A stretch of 64,000 bases of DNA from Prolixibacter sp. SD074. GTDB taxonomy: Bacteria > Bacteroidota > Bacteroidia > Bacteroidales > Prolixibacteraceae. This document shows, in pieces, positions 1-8,737 of the stretch; positions within the stretch are counted from its first letter, which is position 1; each line of letters begins with the position of its first letter. The stretch lies in NCBI RefSeq assembly GCF_009617895.1, contig NZ_BLAW01000001.1, forward strand, positions 2,037,001-2,101,000, read 5' to 3'. A program made the position numbers and the translations under genes. The notes under the pieces were generated by a model. It saw only the letters and a program-made list of their open reading frames with translations, was not told where the DNA came from and searched no databases.

Positions 1-818
1 TTCACTAACTCATCTTGCGAAATACCAAACCGCTGTTTCAAACTGAAATAGGTGTCACCCGTTTCCACACGATAAGTAAAATATTGCCCCAATGCCGTTG
101 GAACCAGCTGTGTTGGTTCTGTTGAAGCCATTTTGGGAATTCTCAGGATACTTCCTGTTTCGAGTGATTGGGCAGCCCCGGGGTTGGCATTTACAATCTC
201 ACTAATCTTCCGGTTGTATTGCTTCGAAATGGAATAGAGCGTTTCTCCTTTTTCCACTTTGTGGTAAATATAATTGGCATTTGCCTGCGCCGGCTGGGTT
301 GTCCCTGTTGATACTTGTTTATGACGCGGAACGCGCAAAACTTCACCGACCAGCAACTCCTTTTTTGCTTCCGGATTATACTGGTAAATGGTTTGAACAT
401 CGACTCCGTACTGGCGGGAAATTGAGTAGGCCGTTTCCTGCGGTTTTACCGGATGAAAAAAGAAATCAGCCGAAGGTGGCAAAACATGTTGTTTGTCACG
501 TGTCTTGTGCCGGCGGCGTCTTTTTTCTTTTCGCGATTCACTTTTTTGCATCCTGTCGACAGGTATGCGCAGAATCTCTCCAATCGAAAGCCCATCTTTT
601 ACAGAAGGATTCTCATCAACAATTTCGGTTTGCGAAACGCCATACGACTGAGAGATGGAATACAAGGTTTGCCCCTTTTCAACTGTATGCAACAGATACT
701 TTTTCCCACCGATAACGACGGTCTCGGATGAAACTTTCACCTGAGCCATTGCCTGGATAACAGTCAGTGCAAACAAAAAAGTGAAAACAATAGTAAAACG
801 GCTTATTCTGGTCTTCAT
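1..818 (-). CDS. LysM-repeat secreted protein (C-terminus cut by window edge)
   Basis: The frame opens at an ATG at 818 and stays open to base 1, giving at least 272 residues. Residues 1-25 form a signal peptide ending at AMAQ. Four LysM modules follow, at about 40-86, 121-165, 183-229 and 246 to the edge, each with the GxTxYSIS-type core and three ending in an LRIP/LRVP motif. A very basic linker (about 92-110) separates modules 1 and 2. LysM modules bind peptidoglycan or chitin-type glycans, so the protein probably acts in the periplasm or at the cell wall. In Bacteroidota such N-terminal LysM strings are often followed by a periplasmic-binding-protein domain. Whether that is so here lies outside the window. 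Confidence 0.85.
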   Translation of the reverse strand, partial: MKTRISRFTIVFTFLFALTVIQAMAQVKVSSETVVIGGKKYLLHTVEKGQTLYSISQSYGVSQTEIVDENPSVKDGLSIGEILRIPVDRMQKSESRKEKRRRRHKTRDKQHVLPPSADFFFHPVKPQETAYSISRQYGVDVQTIYQYNPEAKKELLVGEVLRVPRHKQVSTGTTQPAQANANYIYHKVEKGETLYSISKQYNRKISEIVNANPGAAQSLETGSILRIPKMASTEPTQLVPTALGQYFTYRVETGDTYFSLKQRFGISQDELV

Positions 819-914
819 TTTCAATATCTACAGAAATGTCAAATAGTTGGTCGAAAGGTAAGAAATTTTACAAACTTTCCTGAATGCACACTTTGGGCCC
901 TATGACAGATAAAC

Positions 915-949
915 AAAAAAGCCGGCTTTCATTTGTCATTAAAAGCCGG
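915..949 (-). terminator. Rho-independent terminator of the nfnAB-DHOD operon
   Basis: On the minus strand an 8-bp CCGGCTTT/AAAGCCGG stem (922-929 with 942-949) is followed by six T. It begins about 25 nt after the stop of the DHOD-like gene. Confidence 0.75.
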
Positions 950-973
950 TTAATATGAAGTATTAAATTTTGT

Positions 974-1960
974 TTAATCGTGTTCGCCGAAATTGCGCAT
1001 GAACTGCACGCGCATATAGACAGCCGGGTCAACATCATTTTTAATGCTCAATTTACCTTTGAAATCGGCAATCGAGGAATAGTTGTGCTTTTCCATCCAG
1101 TCAGAAAGTCCCTGATTAAAGTCCTTGATAACGCCAACGCCATTGATATATAATGCTGAAACGACCTGAACAGCAGAAGCACCTGCCAGCAACATCCGGA
1201 CCACCGTTTTCCAATCATGTACTCCGGTCGATGCAGCCAAATCGCAATTCACGCGTTTTGCCATGATGCCAATCCACCTGAGCGGTAAGGTATAATCCGA
1301 ATCAGTTGAAAATACATCAGTACCGATCAGCTTTTCGTTTTCCACATCGATATCCGGGCTATAGAACTTATTGAAAAGGACCAGTCCGCTAATTTCCGCA
1401 TAGGACAAATCACGTATCATACCTCCCAGATTCGAAAAGTATGAACTGATTTTCAGCGAAATCGGAATTTTAATATTGGAAGCAACCCGGGTGGCTACAT
1501 CAAAATAGATGCTTTCGTTCTCGCGACTGTTTTGCGACAAGTCGGAAGGACGGATAAACATGTTCAGTTCGATGGCATCGGCACCCGCTTCTTCAAGCTT
1601 TTGGGCAAAGAATGACCACTCCTGGTTCGAAACGCAGTTGATGCTGGCAATCACCGGGATGGTTAATTCCTTTTTTGCGTCAGAAACCAGTTGAATATAA
1701 CGCTTCAGATTTCCCTGACGGATTTCGTAATCGTAATAATCCAGAAACTCGAGGTTGTTATCCATTGGCCCCAGCTTCTTCATCTCTTCGGCATATTCGA
1801 GATAAATTTCTTCCTCGAAAACCGACTTGAGTACAACGGCCCCGGCCCCGGCTTTTTCAATTTTCCGAAGACTTTCGACGGAATTGGTCAATCCGCTACT
1901 TCCGGCGATGATAGGGCTTTTTAGTTCCAGTCCTAGATATGAAACAGAAAGATCTGGCAT
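974..1960 (-). CDS. Dihydroorotate dehydrogenase-like flavoprotein (paralog 1)
   Basis: 328 residues with the FMN-binding TIM-barrel layout of class 1 dihydroorotate dehydrogenases. Visible motifs are AGSSGLTNS near the N-terminus, a SINCVS segment near residue 108, GADAIELN, and a C-terminal AASTGVHDW phosphate-binding region. There is no pyrimidine gene nearby. It follows the two NfnAB-type subunits with a 20-nt gap on the same strand, so it probably shares their mRNA and may be a redox enzyme on another substrate. A homologous paralog lies at 52195-53190. Databases usually label this Bacteroidota family 'dihydroorotate dehydrogenase-like'; its substrate is not known to me. True PyrD activity is possible but not supported by context. 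Confidence 0.8.
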   Translation of the reverse strand: MPDLSVSYLGLELKSPIIAGSSGLTNSVESLRKIEKAGAGAVVLKSVFEEEIYLEYAEEMKKLGPMDNNLEFLDYYDYEIRQGNLKRYIQLVSDAKKELTIPVIASINCVSNQEWSFFAQKLEEAGADAIELNMFIRPSDLSQNSRENESIYFDVATRVASNIKIPISLKISSYFSNLGGMIRDLSYAEISGLVLFNKFYSPDIDVENEKLIGTDVFSTDSDYTLPLRWIGIMAKRVNCDLAASTGVHDWKTVVRMLLAGASAVQVVSALYINGVGVIKDFNQGLSDWMEKHNYSSIADFKGKLSIKNDVDPAVYMRVQFMRNFGEHD

Positions 1961-1980
1961 GATTCGATTTACTTTAGATA

Positions 1981-3471
1981 TTAATTCACAGCATATTTTC
2001 CCTGCAGAAAATGGTCCATCTTTTCAGCAGCCCGACGACCATCTCCCATGGCTAAAATGACGGTTGCACCACCGCGAACGATATCACCACCCGCAAACAT
2101 TTCCGGGATGGAAGACTGCATATCGTTCTCGTCGACGACGATAGTTCCCCATTTTGTTACACTCAATTCTTTCAAACTCGAAGGTACTAAAGGATTTGGC
2201 GAAACACCAACAGCTACAATCACCAAATCAACGTCCATCTCAAATTCCGAACCTTCCATAGGAACCGGACGGCGACGGCCCGAAGCATCAGGTTCTCCCA
2301 ACTCCATCCGCATCAACTTCATTCCGCTGACACGTCCTTTTTCGTCGCCATAATATTCCAGCGGATTGCAGAGGTTATGAAATTCCACTCCCTCTTCCTT
2401 TGCATGCTTGATCTCTTCGATACGGGCCGGCATTTCCTCTTCCGAACGCCGGTAAACAATCATGGCTTTTTCGGCGCCAAGCCGCAAAGCGGTTCTAACA
2501 GAATCCATCGCGGTATTACCGCCACCAATCACCGCCACACGCCTACCATGCAAAACAGGAGTATCGGTTTCGTCGTACTGAGCCCCCATCAAATTCACAC
2601 GCGTCAGGTACTCATTCGACGAGAGAATTCCGTTATAGTTCTCACCAGGAATATTCATAAACCGGGGCAAACCGGCACCGCTACCGATGAAAAAAGCCTG
2701 AAATCCCTGCTCTTTCAAATCATCGAAAGAGGCCGTTCGCCCCACAATGAAATTGGTTTTGAAATGAACGCCCATTTTTTGCAGGTTTTCCAACTCCTTA
2801 TCGACAATACTATTCGGTAACCGGAATTCGGGAATACCATATTTCAATACGCCGCCAATTTCATGCAACGCTTCGAAAACAGTTACATCGTACCCCTTCT
2901 TAATCATATCGCCGGCAAATGAAAGCGCTGCAGGGCCCGAACCAACGGTTGCCACTTTAATTCCATTGGGTTCGGCTGTTTCCGGAACACTCATCTCTCC
3001 ATTCTCACGCTCATAATCCGCGGCAAAACGTTCCAAATGACCTATTGCCACAGCAGGCTTATTCAGCTTTTGCACATAGAAGCACTGTGCTTCACATTGT
3101 TTCTCCTGCGGACAAACGCGCCCACAAACGGCCGGTAAGGCACTGGTTTCTTTCAACACAGACGCTGCCTGTTGAATCTCACCACGCTCAATATTTTTAA
3201 TGAATTTGGGAATGTTGATACTCACCGGGCAACCTTCGATGCAGGTTGGATTGGCACAGTCCATACAACGAATTGCTTCCTGCATGGCCATATCGCGAGT
3301 CAATCCACGATTGACCTCCCGGTCCTGGTAGTTTACCCTGATTTCTGGTTCCAGCTCGGGCATGGATACCCGGTTAATCAGCATCCGGTCCTTATTCTTC
3401 GTTTTTTTTCTCAGTTCGGTGCGCCATGCCGCGTCGCGTTCCTGTTTCAGATAGAATGAATTTAATCCCAT
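1981..3471 (-). CDS. nfnB: NADPH-dependent glutamate synthase small-subunit-like oxidoreductase (NfnB-type)
   Basis: 496 residues of the GltD/NfnB family. The N-terminal domain carries two [4Fe-4S] motifs, C69-C72-C77-C81 and C116-C120-C126-C130. An FAD-binding Rossmann motif (GSGPAAL, about residue 178) and an NADPH-binding one (GGGNTAMD, about 318) follow. No large glutamate synthase subunit is adjacent. Instead the partner directly upstream is an NfnA-like ferredoxin reductase, overlapping by one base (TAATG). That pairing is typical of NfnAB, which couples NADH and reduced ferredoxin to NADP+. A glutamate synthase role cannot be excluded from sequence alone. Confidence 0.85.
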   Translation of the reverse strand: MGLNSFYLKQERDAAWRTELRKKTKNKDRMLINRVSMPELEPEIRVNYQDREVNRGLTRDMAMQEAIRCMDCANPTCIEGCPVSINIPKFIKNIERGEIQQAASVLKETSALPAVCGRVCPQEKQCEAQCFYVQKLNKPAVAIGHLERFAADYERENGEMSVPETAEPNGIKVATVGSGPAALSFAGDMIKKGYDVTVFEALHEIGGVLKYGIPEFRLPNSIVDKELENLQKMGVHFKTNFIVGRTASFDDLKEQGFQAFFIGSGAGLPRFMNIPGENYNGILSSNEYLTRVNLMGAQYDETDTPVLHGRRVAVIGGGNTAMDSVRTALRLGAEKAMIVYRRSEEEMPARIEEIKHAKEEGVEFHNLCNPLEYYGDEKGRVSGMKLMRMELGEPDASGRRRPVPMEGSEFEMDVDLVIVAVGVSPNPLVPSSLKELSVTKWGTIVVDENDMQSSIPEMFAGGDIVRGGATVILAMGDGRRAAEKMDHFLQGKYAVN

Positions 3472-4310
3472 TACTTTTCGACCAATTTGTGCTGTAAATG
3501 ATAACGTTCCAACGCTTCTTTCTCTTCTTCGCGGTAACCGCCGAGCCGCATCAACATTTCGTCAAAATCAATGTGATGTGCATCAAACTCAGGACCGTCG
3601 ACACAGGTAAACCGTGTTTTTCCTCCGACCGATACCCGACAGGCGCCGCACATTCCGGTTCCATCCACCATGATGGAATTGAGACTGGCCTGCGTAGGCA
3701 CTTTATATTTCCCGGTGAGTAAAGCGGCAAACTTCATCATGATAGCAGGGCCGATAACAATGCACTCATCTACTTTTTCACGCTGTAATATCTCTTCCAT
3801 ACCGGCTGTCACCAAACCTTTCCGACCATGCGACCCATCGTCCGTCATCACGATCAGTTCATCGGACCACTGACGCATCTGATCCTCGAGAATGATTAAA
3901 TCCCTACTGCGTGCAGCCAACACCGTAATGACACGGTTTCCGGCTTTCTTAAACGCCTCGACAATGGGTAACAAAGGAGCTACACCAACGCCACCGCCAG
4001 CCGCAAGAATTGTTCCTACTTTTTCGATGTGAGTGGGCTTTCCCAACGGTCCAACTAAATCAGTAATATAATCGCCCGGTTCCAGCTCAGCCAATTTCGA
4101 GGTACTTACCCCAACCACCTGTGCGACCAGGTCGATAGTTCCTTTTTCGGCATCAGCCGAAGCAATGGTTAACGGAATCCGCTCTCCTTTTTTTCCAACA
4201 CGGAGAATAACGAAATTTCCTGCTTTCCTGGCGCGGGCAATCAAAGGGGCCTCAACAACCAATCTGACAACCTTTTCCGAGAAAAACTCCTTTTCTACAA
4301 CTTTATTCAT
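3471..4310 (-). CDS. nfnA: Ferredoxin-NADP+ reductase subunit alpha (NfnA/PyrK-like)
   Basis: 279 residues. The N-terminal half is a ferredoxin-reductase-type FAD domain (RIPLTIAS near residue 44). It is followed by an NAD-binding domain with AAGGGVGVAPLLP near residue 103. The C-terminal part has the [2Fe-2S] motif of the family, with C221, C224 and C236 and probably D216 as fourth ligand. It is the first gene of the nfnA-nfnB-DHOD-like operon. The TAA stop shares its last A with the ATG of nfnB, so translation is probably coupled. A TAnnTTTG box at 4351-4358 lies about 40 nt upstream. PyrK and sulfide dehydrogenase subunits belong to the same superfamily, but the neighbour favours NfnA. Confidence 0.85.
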   Translation of the reverse strand: MNKVVEKEFFSEKVVRLVVEAPLIARARKAGNFVILRVGKKGERIPLTIASADAEKGTIDLVAQVVGVSTSKLAELEPGDYITDLVGPLGKPTHIEKVGTILAAGGGVGVAPLLPIVEAFKKAGNRVITVLAARSRDLIILEDQMRQWSDELIVMTDDGSHGRKGLVTAGMEEILQREKVDECIVIGPAIMMKFAALLTGKYKVPTQASLNSIMVDGTGMCGACRVSVGGKTRFTCVDGPEFDAHHIDFDEMLMRLGGYREEEKEALERYHLQHKLVEK

Positions 4311-4350
4311 CTAACAGGAAATAATTTCTTATTAATTCACATAATTTTTT

Positions 4351-4358
4351 CAAAAATA
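4351..4358 (-). promoter_or_regulatory. Probable promoter -7 box for nfnAB
   Basis: The minus strand reads TATTTTTG, matching the Bacteroidota TAnnTTTG consensus. A TTG lies about 22 nt upstream as a -33 candidate. The predicted start would lie about 30 nt before the nfnA ATG. Confidence 0.5.
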
Positions 4359-4592
4359 GGAATTTCGTGAAATTAAAGGTCAATATGCAAAGTATTCTTC
4401 ATGTGCTACACAACCTATACCTCAAATTATTAATGAATCAGCACGTTCAAAAAGGCTTCATTTATTTTCAGTTTGATTCCAATGTTTTTCGAATGAAATA
4501 TTTATTTTTAAAGTTTTCGTTATCGCAAAGTGATGTTTGCAAATATTAATATTAAGGATTGATAACTTGACAGTTTCATACAGGGCACAATA

Positions 4593-4928
4593 ATGACAAA
4601 CGAAGATCGGGAAAGACTACGGAAGACCATGATGGACAAAGTGGCCGGACTCAAAGAAGAACTAATTGAGTTAAAAGAGCTGACACAACCGGAAGCCCCG
4701 GATTGTGCTATTGGCCGGGTAAGCCGGATGGATGCCATCAATAACCGTAGTGTGAACGAAGCAGCTATACGGAAAAAGCAGTTAAAATTATCGAAACTGG
4801 AACAGGCACTCGAAAAGATCGGTTCTGCCGATTTTGGAAAATGTTCCCGTTGCGGTGAAGAAATTCCATGGGGCCGTATTGCCATTATACCCGAATCGAC
4901 ATTGTGTATCCGGTGTGCTTCACGTTAA
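4593..4928 (+). CDS. TraR/DksA-type C4 zinc-finger protein
   Basis: 111 residues: an N-terminal helical hairpin of about 75 charged residues followed by a C4 zinc ribbon with C84-C87 and C105-C108. This is the DksA/TraR layout, in which the coiled coil enters the RNA polymerase secondary channel and modulates initiation with ppGpp. The coiled coil here is shorter than in DksA of E. coli (about 150 residues in total), nearer to TraR/YbiI-like members. The SUI1 factor gene starts 13 nt downstream on the same strand, so the two may be co-transcribed. Confidence 0.85.
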   Translation: MTNEDRERLRKTMMDKVAGLKEELIELKELTQPEAPDCAIGRVSRMDAINNRSVNEAAIRKKQLKLSKLEQALEKIGSADFGKCSRCGEEIPWGRIAIIPESTLCIRCASR

Positions 4929-4941
4929 ATCTATTGAGATA

Positions 4942-5292
4942 ATGGGAAAAAATAAGAGAAAGAATGACCGGGAGGGAATCGTATATTCAACCGACAACCA
5001 GTTCGATTACGAATACGACGGGCAGGAAGAAGCAGAAACATTGCCACCATCACGGCAGAATCTAAAAATCATGCTCGACCGAAAACAACGCAAAGGCAAA
5101 GAGGTGACACTCATCACCGGATTTGTCGGCACAGATTCCAATCTGAAAGCGTTGGGGAAACAACTGAAAAGCAAATGCGGAGTTGGAGGCTCGGTGAAAA
5201 ACGGTGAAATATTGCTTCAGGGCGACTTCCGCGACAAAGCCATGCAACTTTTAACCAACGAAGGCTACAAAGTGAAGAAAGCCGGCGGTTAA
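4942..5292 (+). CDS. SUI1/YciH-family translation factor (eIF1-like)
   Basis: 116 residues from the ATG at 4942. A longer frame opens at 4834 but lies inside the zinc-finger gene, so the internal ATG is preferred. The first 40 residues are charged and probably disordered. The rest is a SUI1 domain: a KGKEVTLITGF strand, a GVGGSVKNGEILLQGD core and the C-terminal YKVKKAGG. SUI1 proteins bind the small ribosomal subunit near the P site and influence start-codon selection. The bacterial form (YciH) is poorly understood and thought to be linked to stress. Confidence 0.88.
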   Translation: MGKNKRKNDREGIVYSTDNQFDYEYDGQEEAETLPPSRQNLKIMLDRKQRKGKEVTLITGFVGTDSNLKALGKQLKSKCGVGGSVKNGEILLQGDFRDKAMQLLTNEGYKVKKAGG

Positions 5293-5348
5293 TCATTGAA
5301 TATACAACTATTTCGAACTAATCAGCATTAATATGGGGGATTGCATTA

Positions 5349-8288
5349 GTGAGTCTACAGTTTATTATTGCCATCACTGAACATCGGAACTTAGGATATA
5401 TTCTTGCCCCGTACCTGGTTGAGAAAAAGAACCAGAATACATTCTTTTCCGTCGTAAAAAAGGTCCATACACATAATCTTGAAGACGGGGACTATACTTA
5501 TTCCCCGATTGAAGAGAAACTGGTTAAACTCATTGAAAAATACAGCAACGAAAGTTTACTCGGGCGATTTGCTTCCCGGGGCAGCCTTAGCGATTTTTTT
5601 AAGAACATCGAGCTGGATACTTTCACCAAACGGGTTGTACCCTACATCGAAAAGCAGATTCTAAAATGCCTTGAGTTGCTCAAGGAAGCTCCTATTCCAC
5701 TCTACCGGAAAGAATCAAAATACAGCAACCTGTATGAAGAGGATTTGGTAGGACTTTGCTACCGCGACACCAGTGCAATTTTCAATTTCGAGCGACTGGA
5801 ACATGAAACGCGTTACTATCTCACCATTCGTTACCACAATAAGGAAATCGCCCTTAAGCACCGCAATGTAATTCTGTTAACAAACCATCCCTGCCGGTTA
5901 CTTTACCAGGGAAAATTATATTTTTTCGATAACCTATCGGGAAATAAGCTTCTTCCTTTTTTCGAGAAAAACTATGTGAGCATTCCGCGAAGCGTGGAGG
6001 ATAAATATTACCGGACATTTGTGCTCAGTACCATCCGTCACCACCAGGTTCAAGCCAAAGGTTTCGACATTGTGGAAGGCAATCCTGACAAAAAGGCCAT
6101 CCTTTCTCTTGAGGAAGATCAACGGGGGAATGCGCGGCTAATGCTGATATTCAGGTACAATCAGCGTGACTTTCCATATACCGACAAAGAGATGCAGGCT
6201 GTTTACCTTCGAAAACAAAACGAAAATTACATCTTCCATAAATTCGGACGGGATAAAAGCTGGGAAAAGAATTGCCTGAAACTTCTCCGCACACTGGGAC
6301 TCGTCAAAACATCGGACGGCTTACATCCCGAAGGCATTTCCGAAACTTCCAACAGCAGTTACTTTTATTCATTAATCAACTGGCTCAACATGCATCAGCA
6401 GGAGCTGGAAGAGGCAGGCATTGAACTGGAACAGCACAATCTCGACCGACAATATTACACTGGTGGCCACATGCTTGACATTGAAATCAGCGACGAAAGC
6501 GACTGGTTCGACATTTACGCCTATGTGCATTTTGGAGACTACCGCTTCCCGTTTGTTCGCCTGAAGAAGAACATTCTTAACGGAGTGCGCGAATTTCAGC
6601 TGCCCAACGGCGAAATTGCCATTCTTCCGGAAGAGTGGTTTGCCCGCTACCGCGACATTTTCACACTCTCGGAAACAGAAGCAGAACATCTAAAACTCCG
6701 AAAACACCATTTCCCCGTACTGGAAAACAACCTGAAAGGAATCAATAAAAAATACCTGCAAAAGTTTAAACAACTGACAACGGAACAGCCCGAAACCCCG
6801 GAAGTCCCCCCCAAGCTGAATGCCATGTTACGCGCTTATCAGGAAGAAGGCTTTGGGTGGATGTATCATCTTCATCAGCATCATTTTGGCGGCTGCCTGG
6901 CCGATGATATGGGATTGGGAAAGACCGTACAAACACTGGCGTTGCTGGTGAAGACTCAACGCAAAATCAACGGATACCCCACATTGTTTGACCCGGTAGG
7001 CGAACAAAACAGTGCCCAAAACCGCCAATTTGCCAGGAACCATCAGCCGGCCAGTTTGATTGTGCTCCCTGCTTCACTGGTCCATAACTGGGAAGATGAA
7101 ATCCTGAAATTTGCACCTACGCTGAAATACTATAAATATATAGGGGCACGCCGCCGGCATAAAATCAACATGCTGGAAATTATTCATCAGTATGATGTGA
7201 TTCTCACGACCTACGGAACAGTACGCAATGACAGGGAATTTCTGAAACAACACCAGTTTTATTACCTCATACTCGATGAAGGACAGTACATTAAAAATTC
7301 GGGTTCGAAAACCTACCGGGCCATAAACGACCAGAACGCCTCACACCGGTTGGTACTGACCGGTACGCCTATCGAGAATTCACTTTCCGATTTGTGGTCG
7401 CAAATCAATTTTCTGAACCGCGGATTGCTGGGAAGCCTGGCCTGGTTTAAACGGGAATTCATCTCTCCTATTGAGCGAAAAAACGATGCAGAAGCGCAAA
7501 AGAAACTGCAGCATCTCATCCAACCTTTTATTCTGCGCCGGACAAAAGAACAGGTAGCCCGCGATCTTCCGCCATTAAGTGAACTCGTCCGGTATGTGGA
7601 TATGGCTCCAGCTCAGAAAAAAGCATATGAAGCGGAAAAGTCTTCTATCCGGAATAACATTCTCTCGAATATCGAAGAAATAGGATTGGAGAAATCGGCT
7701 TTTGTTGTTTTACAAGGGCTTATACGACTACGGCAACTGGCCAATCACCCGGCAATGATTGAGGAAAACCGGCACATGGAATCGGGGAAATTCAACGATA
7801 TTTTGCGCATGTTGAGCATTTTGGTTGCCGAAAAGCACAAAATCCTCATATTCTCCTCCTTCGTCAGACAATTGAAACTGTTGGCCAAAGAATTTGAAAA
7901 GAATAGTTGGAACTACAGTCTGTTAACCGGGCAAACCCGCGACCGCAAAACGGTTATCGACAATTTTCAGCAGAATCCCGACAACAGTATTTTTCTCATT
8001 TCGCTTAAAGCGGGCGGAGTTGGCTTAAATCTAACTTCAGCCGACTATGTCTTTATTATCGATCCATGGTGGAACCCGGCAGCCGAAATGCAGGCGGTCA
8101 ACCGGGCACACCGAATTGGGCAGGATAAGAATGTATTTGTTTACCGGTTTATCACTGAAGGGACCATCGAAGAAAAAATTCAAAAACTAAAAGAAAAGAA
8201 GTCTTCGCTGGCCGGAAAATTCATCAATACCAACAATCCGTTCCAGTCTGTTTCCAAAGATGAACTTATGCACCTTTTCGAAGATTAA
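5349..8288 (+). CDS. SNF2-family DEAD/DEAH-box helicase
   Basis: 979 residues, started from a GTG at 5349 because no in-frame ATG lies nearby. Residues 1 to about 480 are a lineage-specific N-terminal region without motifs I recognise. A Swi2/Snf2 motor follows: motif I DDMGLGKT (about 517), motif II DEGQ in place of DEAH (about 642), motif III LTGTPIENS, and the helicase C lobe with AGGVGLNLTSAD (about 888) and NRAHRIGQ. Such ATPases translocate on double-stranded DNA and remodel protein-DNA complexes, including stalled RNA polymerase (RapA-like). There is no methylase or nuclease partner, so a defence role is not indicated. A symmetric hairpin follows six bases after the stop. Confidence 0.9.
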   Translation: MSLQFIIAITEHRNLGYILAPYLVEKKNQNTFFSVVKKVHTHNLEDGDYTYSPIEEKLVKLIEKYSNESLLGRFASRGSLSDFFKNIELDTFTKRVVPYIEKQILKCLELLKEAPIPLYRKESKYSNLYEEDLVGLCYRDTSAIFNFERLEHETRYYLTIRYHNKEIALKHRNVILLTNHPCRLLYQGKLYFFDNLSGNKLLPFFEKNYVSIPRSVEDKYYRTFVLSTIRHHQVQAKGFDIVEGNPDKKAILSLEEDQRGNARLMLIFRYNQRDFPYTDKEMQAVYLRKQNENYIFHKFGRDKSWEKNCLKLLRTLGLVKTSDGLHPEGISETSNSSYFYSLINWLNMHQQELEEAGIELEQHNLDRQYYTGGHMLDIEISDESDWFDIYAYVHFGDYRFPFVRLKKNILNGVREFQLPNGEIAILPEEWFARYRDIFTLSETEAEHLKLRKHHFPVLENNLKGINKKYLQKFKQLTTEQPETPEVPPKLNAMLRAYQEEGFGWMYHLHQHHFGGCLADDMGLGKTVQTLALLVKTQRKINGYPTLFDPVGEQNSAQNRQFARNHQPASLIVLPASLVHNWEDEILKFAPTLKYYKYIGARRRHKINMLEIIHQYDVILTTYGTVRNDREFLKQHQFYYLILDEGQYIKNSGSKTYRAINDQNASHRLVLTGTPIENSLSDLWSQINFLNRGLLGSLAWFKREFISPIERKNDAEAQKKLQHLIQPFILRRTKEQVARDLPPLSELVRYVDMAPAQKKAYEAEKSSIRNNILSNIEEIGLEKSAFVVLQGLIRLRQLANHPAMIEENRHMESGKFNDILRMLSILVAEKHKILIFSSFVRQLKLLAKEFEKNSWNYSLLTGQTRDRKTVIDNFQQNPDNSIFLISLKAGGVGLNLTSADYVFIIDPWWNPAAEMQAVNRAHRIGQDKNVFVYRFITEGTIEEKIQKLKEKKSSLAGKFINTNNPFQSVSKDELMHLFED

Positions 8289-8293
8289 AAAAG

Positions 8294-8323
8294 AAAAGGA
8301 CAGACCGGGCGGTCCATCCTTTT
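8294..8323. terminator. Hairpin terminator, usable on both strands
   Basis: Stem AAAAGGA / TCCTTTT encloses a second stem GACC/GGTC, separated by a symmetric CA/CA internal loop. On the minus strand it is followed by CTTTTTT, a good terminator tail. On the plus strand the tail is only TTTT, so it may end the helicase mRNA less well than a leftward transcript. Confidence 0.6.
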
Positions 8324-8365
8324 ACTAAACTAACCAAACTAACTAACCTAACTAAACCTAAACTT
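8324..8365 (+). repeat. G-free ACTAAC/CTAAAC tract followed by an 8-codon ORF
   Basis: Forty-two bases without a single G, built from imperfect repeats of ACTAA(C) and CTAAAC. An ATG at 8366 then opens MKKNVPQR and stops at 8392. The remainder of 8289-8598 holds the hairpin at 8294-8323, a loose GGAAAAGG/CCTTTTCC inverted repeat (about 8464-8510) and the tRNA terminator. I see no longer gene there. It could be an unstructured mRNA leader, a decayed gene start, or on the minus strand the body of a C-poor small RNA. Confidence 0.45.
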
Positions 8366-8563
8366 ATGAAAAAAAATGTACCACAAAGATAAGCACCGCA
8401 CCGGGGGTTCGACGAATTATTTCTGTTAAAAATTGTAAAGATTCATCTAAAAAACCTTAACAAAGGAAAAGGCCCTTATGATTATTCCGAGGCAATGAAG
8501 ACCCTTTTCCGCTTAACAAATTGGATTAAAAAAAAGGTCTTGCCCAAGAGATTTTTTGACGCA

Positions 8564-8590
8564 CAAAAAAAGAACCTCTTCCAAAAGAGG
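8564..8590 (-). terminator. Terminator of the first tRNA-Arg gene
   Basis: On the minus strand CCTCTT-TTGG-AAGAGG (8575-8590) is followed by TTC and seven T. It begins 8 nt after the tRNA 3' end. Confidence 0.8.
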
Positions 8591-8598
8591 CTCATCGG

Positions 8599-8672
8599 TG
8601 AACCCGGAGGGATTCGAACCCCCAACCTCCTGATCCGTAATCAGGTGCTCTATCCGGTTAAGCTACGGGTCC
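8599..8672 (-). tRNA. tRNA-Arg (anticodon ACG)
   Basis: A 74-nt cloverleaf. The acceptor GGACCCG pairs with CGGGTTC (one G-U), the anticodon stem CCTGA/TCAGG holds the loop TTACGGA with anticodon ACG, and the T-loop is TTCGAAT. The discriminator is A and CCA is not encoded. A34 is presumably deaminated to inosine by TadA so that it reads CGU, CGC and CGA. A second nearly identical copy lies 65 nt away. Confidence 0.95.
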
Positions 8673-8697
8673 AGATAACGCTGCGATAAAAATACTT

Positions 8698-8733
8698 TCA
8701 AAAAAATAGAAGTTCCTCATTGCGAGAAACTTC
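8698..8733 (-). terminator. Terminator of the second tRNA-Arg gene
   Basis: On the minus strand a 10-bp stem GAAGTTTCTC/GAGGAACTTC with loop GCAAT is followed by TATTTTTTT. It lies between the two tRNA genes, so each has its own terminator. Confidence 0.75.
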
Positions 8734-8737
8734 TTTG

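Noticed and set aside
281-731. Two plus-strand open frames of 92 and 144 codons
   Set aside because: They are antisense to the LysM gene, whose minus-strand frame has a signal peptide and four LysM motifs and is clearly the real one.
974-1960. pyrD, dihydroorotate dehydrogenase of pyrimidine synthesis
   Set aside because: The family fold fits, but context (NfnAB) and the presence of a second paralog argue against naming it pyrD.
1981-3471. gltD, small subunit of glutamate synthase
   Set aside because: No large subunit is adjacent, and the partner gene is an NfnA-type ferredoxin reductase, so NfnB fits better.
5349-8288. SNF2 protein as part of a defence system (DISARM-like or similar)
   Set aside because: Neighbours are a DksA-type protein, a SUI1 factor and tRNA genes. 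No methylase, nuclease or phospholipase D partner is present.
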